64,000 bases of DNA from Spirulinaceae cyanobacterium SM2_1_0 (GTDB lineage: Bacteria; Cyanobacteriota; Cyanobacteriia; Cyanobacteriales; Spirulinaceae). The stretch covers positions 1 to 64,000 of the forward strand of contig JAAUTY010000021.1 in assembly GCA_012031265.1 (NCBI GenBank). Direction: 5' to 3'. Shown piece after piece: positions 27,509 through 35,300 of this stretch (position 1 is the stretch's first letter; each line of letters starts with the position of its first letter). The position numbers and the translations under genes are program-made. The notes beneath the pieces are model-generated. The model did not search any database, was not told the DNA's origin, and was given only the letters and a program-made list of their open reading frames with translations.

Positions 27509-28702
27509 ATGACCGATTCACTGCCCTTTCAGCCGCCGATCCCCGACGCCAATGGTCACTTCAGCGAGGCCCAGCGCGCCCTCGAACGCGAGCGCCAATT
27601 GCCTCTGACCGGCTGGCAACAGGAGACCGAGCGGGGGTTGGAACTAGGATTGGAAGCAGCGACGAGCATTCGCGATCGCACGATTCCCACCTTTTCGCGC
27701 GGCGAACTCCCTCACTACGCCGGCATCAACACCTTCATGAAAGCGCCTTACCTGGAAGATGTGCGGCAGGTCGGCAACTATGATGTGGCGATCGTCGGCG
27801 TGCCCCACGACTCCGGCACGACTTATCGCCCCGGCACGCGCTTCGGCCCCCAGGGCATCCGCCGCATCTCGGCCCTCTACACGCCCTACAACTTCGAGCT
27901 GGGCGTCGATCTGCGCGAGCAAATCACGCTCTGCGATGTCGGCGATATTTTCACGATTCCCGCCAATAACGAGAAGTCCTTTGACCAAATTTCCAAGGGC
28001 ATCGCTCACATTTTTGAGTCTGGGGCCTTGCCCATCGTCCTCGGCGGGGACCATTCGATCGGCTTCCCGACTGTGCGTGGCGTCTGTCGGCATCTGGGCG
28101 ATCGCCGCATCGGTATTATCCACTTCGACCGCCATGTCGATACCCAGGAAACTGACCTTGACGAGCGGATGCACACTTGCCCCTGGTTCCACGCGACGAA
28201 TCTCAAAAATGCCCCGGCACGCAATCTCGTGCAACTCGGCATCGGCGGTTGGCAGGTGCCGCGCCAAGGTGTGAAAGTCTGCCGCGATCGCGCCAGCAAC
28301 ATTCTCACCGTCACCGACATCACCGAGATGGGCCTCGATGCCGCCGCCGAGTTCGCAATCGAGCGCGCCACCGACGGCACCGACTGCGTATGGCTCAGTT
28401 TCGACATTGACTGCATCGATGCCGGTTTTGTCCCCGGTACCGGCTGGCCTGAACCCGGCGGCCTGCTCCCCCGCGAAGCCCTGGGCCTGCTCGCCCGCAT
28501 TGTCCAAAAAGTCCCCGTCTGCGGTCTGGAAGTCGTCGAGGTCTCGCCGCCCTACGACGTCAGCGACATCACAGCACTGATGGCGACCCGCGTCATCTGC
28601 GACACACTGGCGCATCTGGTGCTCTCCAACCAACTGCCACGCGCTGAAAAACCCGGCTATATTCACCCCGAAGCCGAACCGGAAACGGTGGCTTGGACTT
28701 AG
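27509..28702 (+). CDS. gdmH: Nickel-dependent guanidine hydrolase (ureohydrolase family)
   Basis: A 397-residue arginase/agmatinase-fold enzyme matching the Synechocystis Sll1077 guanidinase group, which hydrolyses guanidine to urea and ammonium. Metal-ligand motifs are GGDHSIGFPT, HFDRHVDTQETDLDERMH with the following TCPWFH typical of this clade, and SFDIDCIDAGFVPGTGWPEP. The N-terminal extension before the core is also typical. The ATG at 27509 has AGGAAAG at 27498-27504. An in-frame ATG at 27434 has a strong GGAGG five bases upstream, inside the riboswitch, and would add 25 residues; both remain possible. Dedicated HypA/HypB genes follow, consistent with nickel loading. An agmatinase assignment is less likely given the riboswitch. 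Confidence 0.93.
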   Translation: MTDSLPFQPPIPDANGHFSEAQRALERERQLPLTGWQQETERGLELGLEAATSIRDRTIPTFSRGELPHYAGINTFMKAPYLEDVRQVGNYDVAIVGVPHDSGTTYRPGTRFGPQGIRRISALYTPYNFELGVDLREQITLCDVGDIFTIPANNEKSFDQISKGIAHIFESGALPIVLGGDHSIGFPTVRGVCRHLGDRRIGIIHFDRHVDTQETDLDERMHTCPWFHATNLKNAPARNLVQLGIGGWQVPRQGVKVCRDRASNILTVTDITEMGLDAAAEFAIERATDGTDCVWLSFDIDCIDAGFVPGTGWPEPGGLLPREALGLLARIVQKVPVCGLEVVEVSPPYDVSDITALMATRVICDTLAHLVLSNQLPRAEKPGYIHPEAEPETVAWT

Positions 28703-28757
28703 AGAATTTGCTGTTGATAATCAGTCATTAGAAGCGAGAACTGCTCCCGTTTTTCTC

Positions 28758-29153
28758 ATGCACGAAGTTGACATGACCAAGGCTTTGATTCAAACCCTCC
28801 AAGACTGGTGGCAAGCGCAACCGGACATGCCCGAAATTCGCGCCGTTCACCTCACGATCGGGCAGTTTACCTGTGTCGAACCCGCCAGCTTGCAATTCGC
28901 GTTTGCGGCTCAGACTCAGGACACGGAGTTGGCGGGGGTCGCCTTGCGGATTCATGAGACGTCGCTGATCGCCTACTGCCACTCTTGCCAGCAGGAATAT
29001 CGTCCCGCGATTGGGCAACAGTACGCCTGCCCGACCTGTCATGCGCCCCTGGACGACATTCGCTCCGGTCGCGAACTCAAGATCGACCACATCGAATACC
29101 GCCAACCCGCGTCTGTGGCTCGCGAATCGTCCAGGCCTGTATCACCCAGTTGA
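28758..29153 (+). CDS. hypA: HypA-type nickel chaperone for guanidine hydrolase
   Basis: A 131-residue HypA homologue beginning [10 protein letters not shown], where the first His and following Glu form the nickel site of the family. The zinc domain has CHSC and CPTC pairs (about residues 75-95). HypA normally delivers nickel to [NiFe] hydrogenase, but this copy sits between gdmH and a hypB, with no hydrogenase genes in the window. In Synechocystis the equivalent pair is reported to activate the guanidine hydrolase. It lies 55 bases after gdmH, on the same strand. The tail ([11 protein letters not shown]) is slightly longer than in many HypAs. Confidence 0.93.
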   Translation: MHEVDMTKALIQTLQDWWQAQPDMPEIRAVHLTIGQFTCVEPASLQFAFAAQTQDTELAGVALRIHETSLIAYCHSCQQEYRPAIGQQYACPTCHAPLDDIRSGRELKIDHIEYRQPASVARESSRPVSPS

Positions 29154-29170
29154 GAGGAAGTTTCAGAACC

Positions 29171-29953
29171 ATGCACCAAACCTTTAGCGCTGCGCTCGAG
29201 ATGAATCTGCTCCACGCGAATCAAACCGGAGCCGACCACAATCGCGCCCATTTTGATCAATGGGGCATCACCTGTTTGAACATCATGAGCAGCCCTGGCG
29301 CGGGCAAGACGGTGTTGCTAGAACGCACACTGACGGCGCTGCAACCGGAGCTGGCGATCGCCGTCATCGAGGGCGACATGACCACCGAGCTAGATGCCGA
29401 ACGCCTGCGCCGCTCTGGCAGTCCGGTGCTGGCGATCAATACCGGCCGCGCCTGTCATCTAGACGCCCAGATGGTCGCGGGGAGCCTGCACGTCCTGGCG
29501 ACGCAGTATCAACCCCAAAGCTTTGACCTCGTGCTCGTGGAAAATGTCGGCAACCTGGTCTGTCCGGCAGAATTTGAAGTCGGCGAGCACGCCAAGGTGG
29601 CGCTGCTGAGCCTGACCGAAGGCGAGGACAAGCCGCTGAAGTATCCGATTATGTTTCGCGAGGCCGACTGTGTGTTGCTGACGAAGCTCGATCTCGCGCC
29701 ACACCTGGATCTCGACCTCAACCAGGTCATCGCCAACGTCCGCCAGGTGAATGCCCAGGCCACGATCCTGCCCCTGTCTGGCAAAACGGGGGTGGGGATG
29801 GACGCTTGGTATGACTGGGTGCGATCGCAAGTTCAGGCCAACTCTGCGGGCGCATCTCCGTGTTACAGCCCTCACCCTAAATCCCTCTCCCAGAGCGGGA
29901 GAGGGACTTCTAACTCCCCTTCTCCCGGCTTGGGAGAAGGGGTCGGGGGATGA
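29171..29953 (+). CDS. hypB: HypB-type nickel-insertion GTPase for guanidine hydrolase
   Basis: A 260-residue GTPase. The P-loop [16 protein letters not shown] is near residue 38; [15 protein letters not shown] holds the switch I Asp; [18 protein letters not shown] contains the Cys/His nickel site at the dimer interface; and [12 protein letters not shown] provides the guanine motif. The N-terminus ([20 protein letters not shown]) has no His-rich metal store. The ATG at 29171 follows GAGAGGAAG by about a dozen bases and the hypA stop by 17 bases. The last 27 or so residues are encoded by a palindromic repeat (29869-29955) that also supplies the stop codon, so the natural C-terminus was probably around [11 protein letters not shown]. 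Confidence 0.93.
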   Translation: MHQTFSAALEMNLLHANQTGADHNRAHFDQWGITCLNIMSSPGAGKTVLLERTLTALQPELAIAVIEGDMTTELDAERLRRSGSPVLAINTGRACHLDAQMVAGSLHVLATQYQPQSFDLVLVENVGNLVCPAEFEVGEHAKVALLSLTEGEDKPLKYPIMFREADCVLLTKLDLAPHLDLDLNQVIANVRQVNAQATILPLSGKTGVGMDAWYDWVRSQVQANSAGASPCYSPHPKSLSQSGRGTSNSPSPGLGEGVGG

Positions 29954-29955
29954 GG
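29869..29955. repeat. Palindromic extragenic repeat fused to the hypB 3' end
   Basis: Two hairpins, CCCTCTCCC/GGGAGAGGG and CCCCTTCTCCC/GGGAGAAGGGG, are framed by outer ends CCTCACCC and GGGGATGAGG. This layout is a common cyanobacterial extragenic repeat. The hypB frame reads through it and stops at TGA inside GGATGAGG. The interior resembles the core of the family B repeats at 32094 and 37992. Confidence 0.75.
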
Positions 29956-30060
29956 GTAATGGCGACGCTAGAGCGGGATGCCTCCTACACCCTACGCCAT
30001 CCCTAGCAACCGCACCCTTGATTTTTCCCTGTTCACCCGATTGCCGTTTACATACCGTTG

Positions 30061-31113
30061 ATGACAATGAAATTTCGCCGCTTGATTTCCTTTTGCGCCC
30101 TTTTTGTCGCCAGCTTGTGGCTGATCGCCAGTTGCAACCAAGCGCCAGATACGGCAGGAACGACCGACACTACAGCCAGTGCCGACAGCGATGCGCCGCC
30201 GCTGGTGCTGGGCTACAGCAACTGGGCGGGCTGGTGGCCTTGGGCGATCGCCGAAGAGGAGGGGCTATTTGAAGCGAATGATGCCAATGTCGAACTGCGC
30301 TGGTTCGATGGTTATCTGGAATCCCTGCAAGCCCTCGCCGCCGGTCAGATCGACGCCAACTCCCAAACCCTCAACGATACGATCGCCTTCACCATCGACT
30401 CGGTGGAGCCGCAAGTCGTCGTCCTCGTCAATGACAACTCGGCCGGAAACGATAAGATCATCGTTTCGGAAGAAATCAATACCATCGAGGATTTGCGCGG
30501 CAAGCAAGTGGCGCTGGAGGAAGGGCTGGTCGATGACTTCTTGCTCACTCTGGCGCTTGAAGATAATGGCATGTCCCGTGAAGACGTTGAAATCGTCAAC
30601 CTGGAAACCGGTGCCGCCGCCGCCGCCTTCGCCTCGGAGCAGGTGGATGCGGTCGGGGCCTTCCCGCCCTTCTGGCTCACCGCCCTGGAACGAGAAGGCA
30701 GCAAGGAATTGCTCAGCTCGGCAGAATACCCCGGCGCGATTCCAGATCTCTTGGTCGTCAGTCAGTCGGTGATCGAGGAGCGCCCCGACCAAGTGCAGGC
30801 GCTGGTCAATACCTGGTTCGATGTCCGCCAGTTCATGGCTGACAATCCGGAGCGGGCCGACGAGATCATGGCCGATCGGGCGGATGTTTCGGTCGAGGAG
30901 TTTCAGCAGTTCAAGGAAGGAACCCGCTTCTTTACGATCGAGGACAACCTCGAAGCCTTCAGCGAGGGTGAGGGGATGCAGCATATGCCCTACGCCGCCG
31001 AGCGGATGACGGAGTTCATGCTGGAGGTGGGCTTGATCGAGGCAGAACCAGAGCTGGAAGGGATCTTGGATGACCGCTTCGTCCAAGCCTATGCCGAAAG
31101 TCAGGAGAGCTAG
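30061..31113 (+). CDS. Guanidine ABC importer, substrate-binding lipoprotein
   Basis: A 350-residue NMT1/SsuA-like binding protein. A lipoprotein signal peptide ends in a lipobox, LIASCNQ, so the mature N-terminal Cys would anchor it to the outer face of the inner membrane. A Thr/Asp-rich linker precedes the domain, which begins LVLGYSNWAGWWPWAIAEE, with aromatic residues suited to a cationic ligand, and continues with FDGYLESLQALAAGQIDANS. Equivalent genes follow gdmH-hypA-hypB in Synechocystis, where the transporter is under the same riboswitch. Guanidine as ligand is inferred from this context. The ATG at 30061 is preferred to the TTG just before it. The TAG stop is part of a 111 bp repeat end. 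Confidence 0.88.
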   Translation: MTMKFRRLISFCALFVASLWLIASCNQAPDTAGTTDTTASADSDAPPLVLGYSNWAGWWPWAIAEEEGLFEANDANVELRWFDGYLESLQALAAGQIDANSQTLNDTIAFTIDSVEPQVVVLVNDNSAGNDKIIVSEEINTIEDLRGKQVALEEGLVDDFLLTLALEDNGMSREDVEIVNLETGAAAAAFASEQVDAVGAFPPFWLTALEREGSKELLSSAEYPGAIPDLLVVSQSVIEERPDQVQALVNTWFDVRQFMADNPERADEIMADRADVSVEEFQQFKEGTRFFTIEDNLEAFSEGEGMQHMPYAAERMTEFMLEVGLIEAEPELEGILDDRFVQAYAESQES

Positions 31114-31220
31114 TCCCGCTATGCGGAGTTCTGAGTTCTAAGTTTTGAGTTCTGAGTGCCTGTAATCCGAGAATCCTGGGGATTTTGAACGGGATTCTTA
31201 TGGCTGCCGTCTTGGACGAC
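31110..31220 (-). repeat. 111 bp dispersed repeat (family A), copy 2
   Basis: Reverse-orientation copy starting CTAGTCCCGCTATGCGG, whose TAG is the stop codon of the binding-protein gene. The far end is degraded: CCGCCGTCTTG is followed by GACGAC instead of TACTAG. It occupies the gap between the binding-protein and permease genes, inside the importer operon. Confidence 0.8.
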
Positions 31221-31257
31221 AACCCCGGGCGATCGCCCCAGATTCACCTCGCGAGGA

Positions 31258-32070
31258 ATGGAGTCAATGCCAAAAACAAAGAGCTTGCCCCCGACAGTCT
31301 TCTGGCGGTTAGCGGAGGACATTCCCCGACCGCTGTCCTGGACGCTGCTGACGCTCTCGATCCTTGTGCCCTTTTGCCTCTGGTGGCTGGCGGCGATCGC
31401 CCTCAACTCCCGTTTCTTACCCGCCCCGCCCGCTGTGCTCACAGCGATCATCGGTCTCTGGCAAGATGGCCTGCTGCTCCAAGATGCCACCGCTAGCTTT
31501 CTGCGGGTGACGGCTGGGTTTTTGCTCGGTGCGCTCCTCGCCGTGCCCTTGGGCATTGGCATGGGAGCCTTTGCGAGCATCCGCGCCCTGGCCGAACCGG
31601 CGATCGGCATTCTGCGCTATATGCCCGCCCCAGCCTTCATCCCGCTGCTGATCCTCTATCTCGGCATTGATGAAGCGCCAAAGATTACGCTCATTTTCAT
31701 CGGCACGCTGTTTTTCAACACGCTGATGATTATGGATGCAGTCAAGTTTGTCCCCAAGGATTTGATCGAGACAACCTATACCTTGGGGGGCGATCGCCGC
31801 CAAGTGCTGACTCAGGTGATCGTGCCTCACGCGATTCCCAGCATCATTGACGCCTTCCGCATCAACATCGCCGCCGGTTGGAATCTGGTCGTGGTCGCGG
31901 AACTCGTCGCCGCCGAAGTTGGACTCGGCAAACGCATCATCATCGCCCAAAAGTTTCTCCGCACCGATGATATTTTCGCCTGTCTGCTGATTCTTGGTCT
32001 CATCGGTTTTGCGCTCGATCTCGGCTTCCGCGCCCTCTTGTACTGGAGCTGCCGCTGGACTTTTGATTAG
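31258..32070 (+). CDS. Guanidine ABC importer, permease
   Basis: A 270-residue SsuC/NrtB-type inner-membrane permease with about six membrane segments. The first is LLTLSILVPFCLWWLAAIAL; others include VTAGFLLGALLAVPLGIGMG and FACLLILGLIGFALDLGF. The cytoplasmic EAA-type loop, which contacts the ATPase, is near ETTYTLGGDRRQVLTQVIVP with the following HAIPSI (about 180-205). Met at 31258 or 31267 may be the start. It is the partner of the binding protein upstream and of the ATPase at 38180. In this genome the ATPase is separated from it by about 6 kb, including an antisense kinase gene. Substrate assignment rests on context. Confidence 0.88.
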   Translation: MESMPKTKSLPPTVFWRLAEDIPRPLSWTLLTLSILVPFCLWWLAAIALNSRFLPAPPAVLTAIIGLWQDGLLLQDATASFLRVTAGFLLGALLAVPLGIGMGAFASIRALAEPAIGILRYMPAPAFIPLLILYLGIDEAPKITLIFIGTLFFNTLMIMDAVKFVPKDLIETTYTLGGDRRQVLTQVIVPHAIPSIIDAFRINIAAGWNLVVVAELVAAEVGLGKRIIIAQKFLRTDDIFACLLILGLIGFALDLGFRALLYWSCRWTFD

Positions 32071-32093
32071 CCGCTGCTGGTGAATTGACATCT

Positions 32094-32250
32094 CATACCA
32101 GATCCTGCCTGTGGAACCCAAGAATTGTATCCCTCATCCTCAGCCCTGCTCCCAAGCCGGAAGCAGGGAGCCAGAAGCCCTCTCCTCGCTTGGGAGCGGG
32201 TTGGGTGAGGGTTTTGATTTTCGGGGCATAGATACTGGATTTAGTATGAC
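32094..32250 (+). repeat. Dispersed repeat (family B), left copy
   Basis: Starts CATACCAGATCCTGCCTG and ends near GATACTGGATTTAGTATGAC; the outer ends form imperfect inverted repeats. The interior CTCCCAAGCCGG and GGTGAGGGTTTTGATTTT blocks match the right copy at 37992-38144 in the same orientation. Together the two copies bracket the 32317-37746 kinase gene. Confidence 0.8.
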
Positions 32251-32316
32251 ACCAATCCATATCGTGAACCCCAAAAATTGCCCCATCGGGAGGGTTTCAA
32301 ACCCTTTCCTACCGTC

Positions 32317-35300
32317 TCAACCCATCACGCCAGCCAAAGGAAGTTGAATGATGAAGGTGGTTCCTATACCGAGGGTGGAATGCACCATCAGCTTGCCGCC
32401 GTGTTTTTCTGCGACAATCTGGCGGGCGATCGCCAACCCCAGTCCCGTCCCTTTACCCACCGCTTTGGTGGTAAACGACGCCTCAAAAATGCGTGCCTGT
32501 GTCTCGGCATCAATACCCGCGCCATTGTCTGCGATCTCGATCTGCACCTGGTCGCTGACAACCCCTGTTCGCACCGTAATCCGCTGAGGATTGTCTTTGA
32601 GGTCGGCGAACGAACGCTTCTGCGCCGCTTCATCAAACATATCGACCGCATTCGCCAGGATGTTCATAAACACCTGATTGAGCTGACCGGGAAAACAGAG
32701 GACTTCTGGCAGATTGTCATAATCGCGGTTGATTTCAATCGCCGGACGCTGTTCGTTGGCCTTCAGGCGATATTTCAGAATCAGCAGCGTGCTGTCCAGC
32801 CCGGCGTGCAGATCGCTGGCGACTTGGCAATCAGCGTCAGCGCGCGAGAAGATGCGGAGGCTGGTGCTGATCCCTTTGATGCGATCGCAACCCAACTGCA
32901 TCGAATCCAACTGCTTGGGCAGATCTTCGAGCAGAAAATCAACCTCAAGCTCCTCAAGCGTTTCCTCAATCACTGCACCCGGAGACGGAAACTGCTCTTG
33001 GTAAAGCTGTAAACAGGTCAAAATATCTTTGATAGAATTGTCAACCTCTATTAGATTGCTGGTGATGAAGCCGAGTGGATTATTGATCTCATGCGCCACA
33101 CCGGCAACCAGATTGCCCAGAGATGCCATCTTCTCACTTTGAACGACTTGCAGTTGGGAGCGCTCGAGCTGCTGGGCATAATCACGGGCTTTTTGGTAGA
33201 GCTGCGCATTTTCCAGTGAAATCGCCGCCTGAGTGCTGAGGAAATTCAGCACAGCCAGCCGCTCCTGATCAAAAACATCGCGTGCCACCCGGTTTTCCAG
33301 ATAAACGATCCCCCGCAAGTGACCCCGCTCGACCAGCGGCAGACAGAGGGCGCTCTGCGGCATCTGTTCAATCACATAGCGGTCGATGACGGGGAGGTCG
33401 GTGTCGGGAGCCGCGATCCAGACGGTCTCGCTGCGTTTGACATACTGGAGCAAGCGGACGGGCAGATCCGTCCGGTCAGCGAGGGGGATGGACAGCAGTT
33501 CCGTGCTCTCTAGGGTGGCGATCGCCCGCAACTGCAATTCGCCCGTCTCGTCGAGCAGGAGCAATGCGCCGCGATCGCCCCCCGAATTCTGCAAAATAAT
33601 CCGCGTCAGTTGATTCAATAGCTCATCGAGTTCGATAGCGCTGACGAGCACCTGCGAAGCCTGAAGCACCGCCGCGAAATCCAGAGCCAAGTTGGTGCTG
33701 CTGCTGTTGGAATCAGACGCCTCAGTTGAAGCCGCGTGAAAGTTCAGAGTCGGAACAGTAGCGGCAGCCAAAGTCTCCCAAGGATTGAGCGCGGGCACAG
33801 TGGGCTGCAAAATCGGCTGTAGCAGGCCGGGGTAGTTGCGTTCGAGCTGATCGGTTTTTGCCTTAGCACCCCAGCGAGCGTAGCAATAGTAGGCGGCTTG
33901 GAGGTAGCTAGCCGCGACTTTCTCTTTGCCCCAGTCGAGATAGAATTTTGCCGCTAACTCATTCGCTAAGCCTGCTTCCTGGAGGTATTCATTAGCTTGT
34001 GCCGCTGCGATCGCTTGGTCATACAAATCTATTGCCTCCGCTTTGTTACCGAGGACTCGGTAGCGCTCGGCTGCGACCAATTGCCATTTGTGCGCGTGGT
34101 TCATCGGGGCATGACGTACCCAGTGCTGCTGCAATTTCGTTTGGTTTTCCTCAACCCGTTGCAGAGCGACGGCACGCTCCTCCGGTGACGACGGCAACGA
34201 CGCTAAAGCCGCCAGTGAGTCATAGAAATAAAACGCTGGTTCGCCAACCGTGCTAGCACCCGCCGCGCAATATTGCTGGGCTTCAGCCGCATGGCTTTGG
34301 GCCTGTTCGATGTCCCCAAACCAGTAGCCCAGCATGAGTTTGTAGAGATGGAAAACGAATAATCCGTAAAAATCACCCATCGATTGGAGTCGCCGCAAAA
34401 CCTCCCCCTCTTGCATGGACTCGTCAGAGAGCAGACGGCGATCGGCAGCCAAACCGAGTAAATTCAGCGCCGATTGCCAGTAGATTTGCATCCAGTTTGC
34501 AATCACCAACTGGTTGAGTTTCACGATTCCCTGGTAATGCCTGTCAGTGCTCTCTTCTAAGGCTGCCAGAGGCTGGCTACACCAAAAGGCATTGAAACAG
34601 AAGATATGGGCTGTGTAGCCAGCATACTCCAGGTTGCCCGACTCTAGAGCAGTCGTATACCCGGCTTGCAATAATGGCAGTGTCTCCTGAGTATGAAATT
34701 GGCGATGTAAGATGGATAATCCCATCACCGCCAAGACTTCAGGCTGGATGACTTTGACCTCAAGTTTTTCGGCGACCTTGACCGCCACCTGACCAAACTG
34801 AATCGCCGTCTCAACATCTTGCAAGACGTTGCATAAAATAAAGCCATAGCAAACATAAGCCGCGGCCGAGGTCGGTGCATTCCCGTATTCGATGGAGAGT
34901 TTGACCGGGATCGCACCTAGGAGCGGCAATAAAGGCGATCGCGAGATGAAGGCGGCGGCAAAAATACTCGTCGTAATCTGGAGGATGGCGATTTTCTCCC
35001 GATCGGTCATGACCGGGAGATTGACTAAATCAGCGATGGGGCGATCAGCGACGAGTGCTTTGACTTCTTGTATCGCCGCCTGGATATCAGCCGCAGTCGG
35101 TGCGGTCGGCAAGGTCAGCCCCAGTTGTTCCAGAATTTCTAGGGCGATCGCGATGCCTTCAGTCGGTTGGTTATGCGAGATCGTGAAGAGAATCCGCAAC
35201 CGATAGACCTGAACCTGATCAAGGAGAGAGCGGGCTTGTTGGATCACCGTAGTGACGAACTGCTCCAGCGCCTCGCCATCGCCACAGTAGGATGCCATTT

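Noticed and set aside
27644-28666. A 340-codon open frame on the minus strand
   Set aside because: It lies wholly antisense to gdmH, has no family motif and mirrors the GC-rich codon structure of the real gene.
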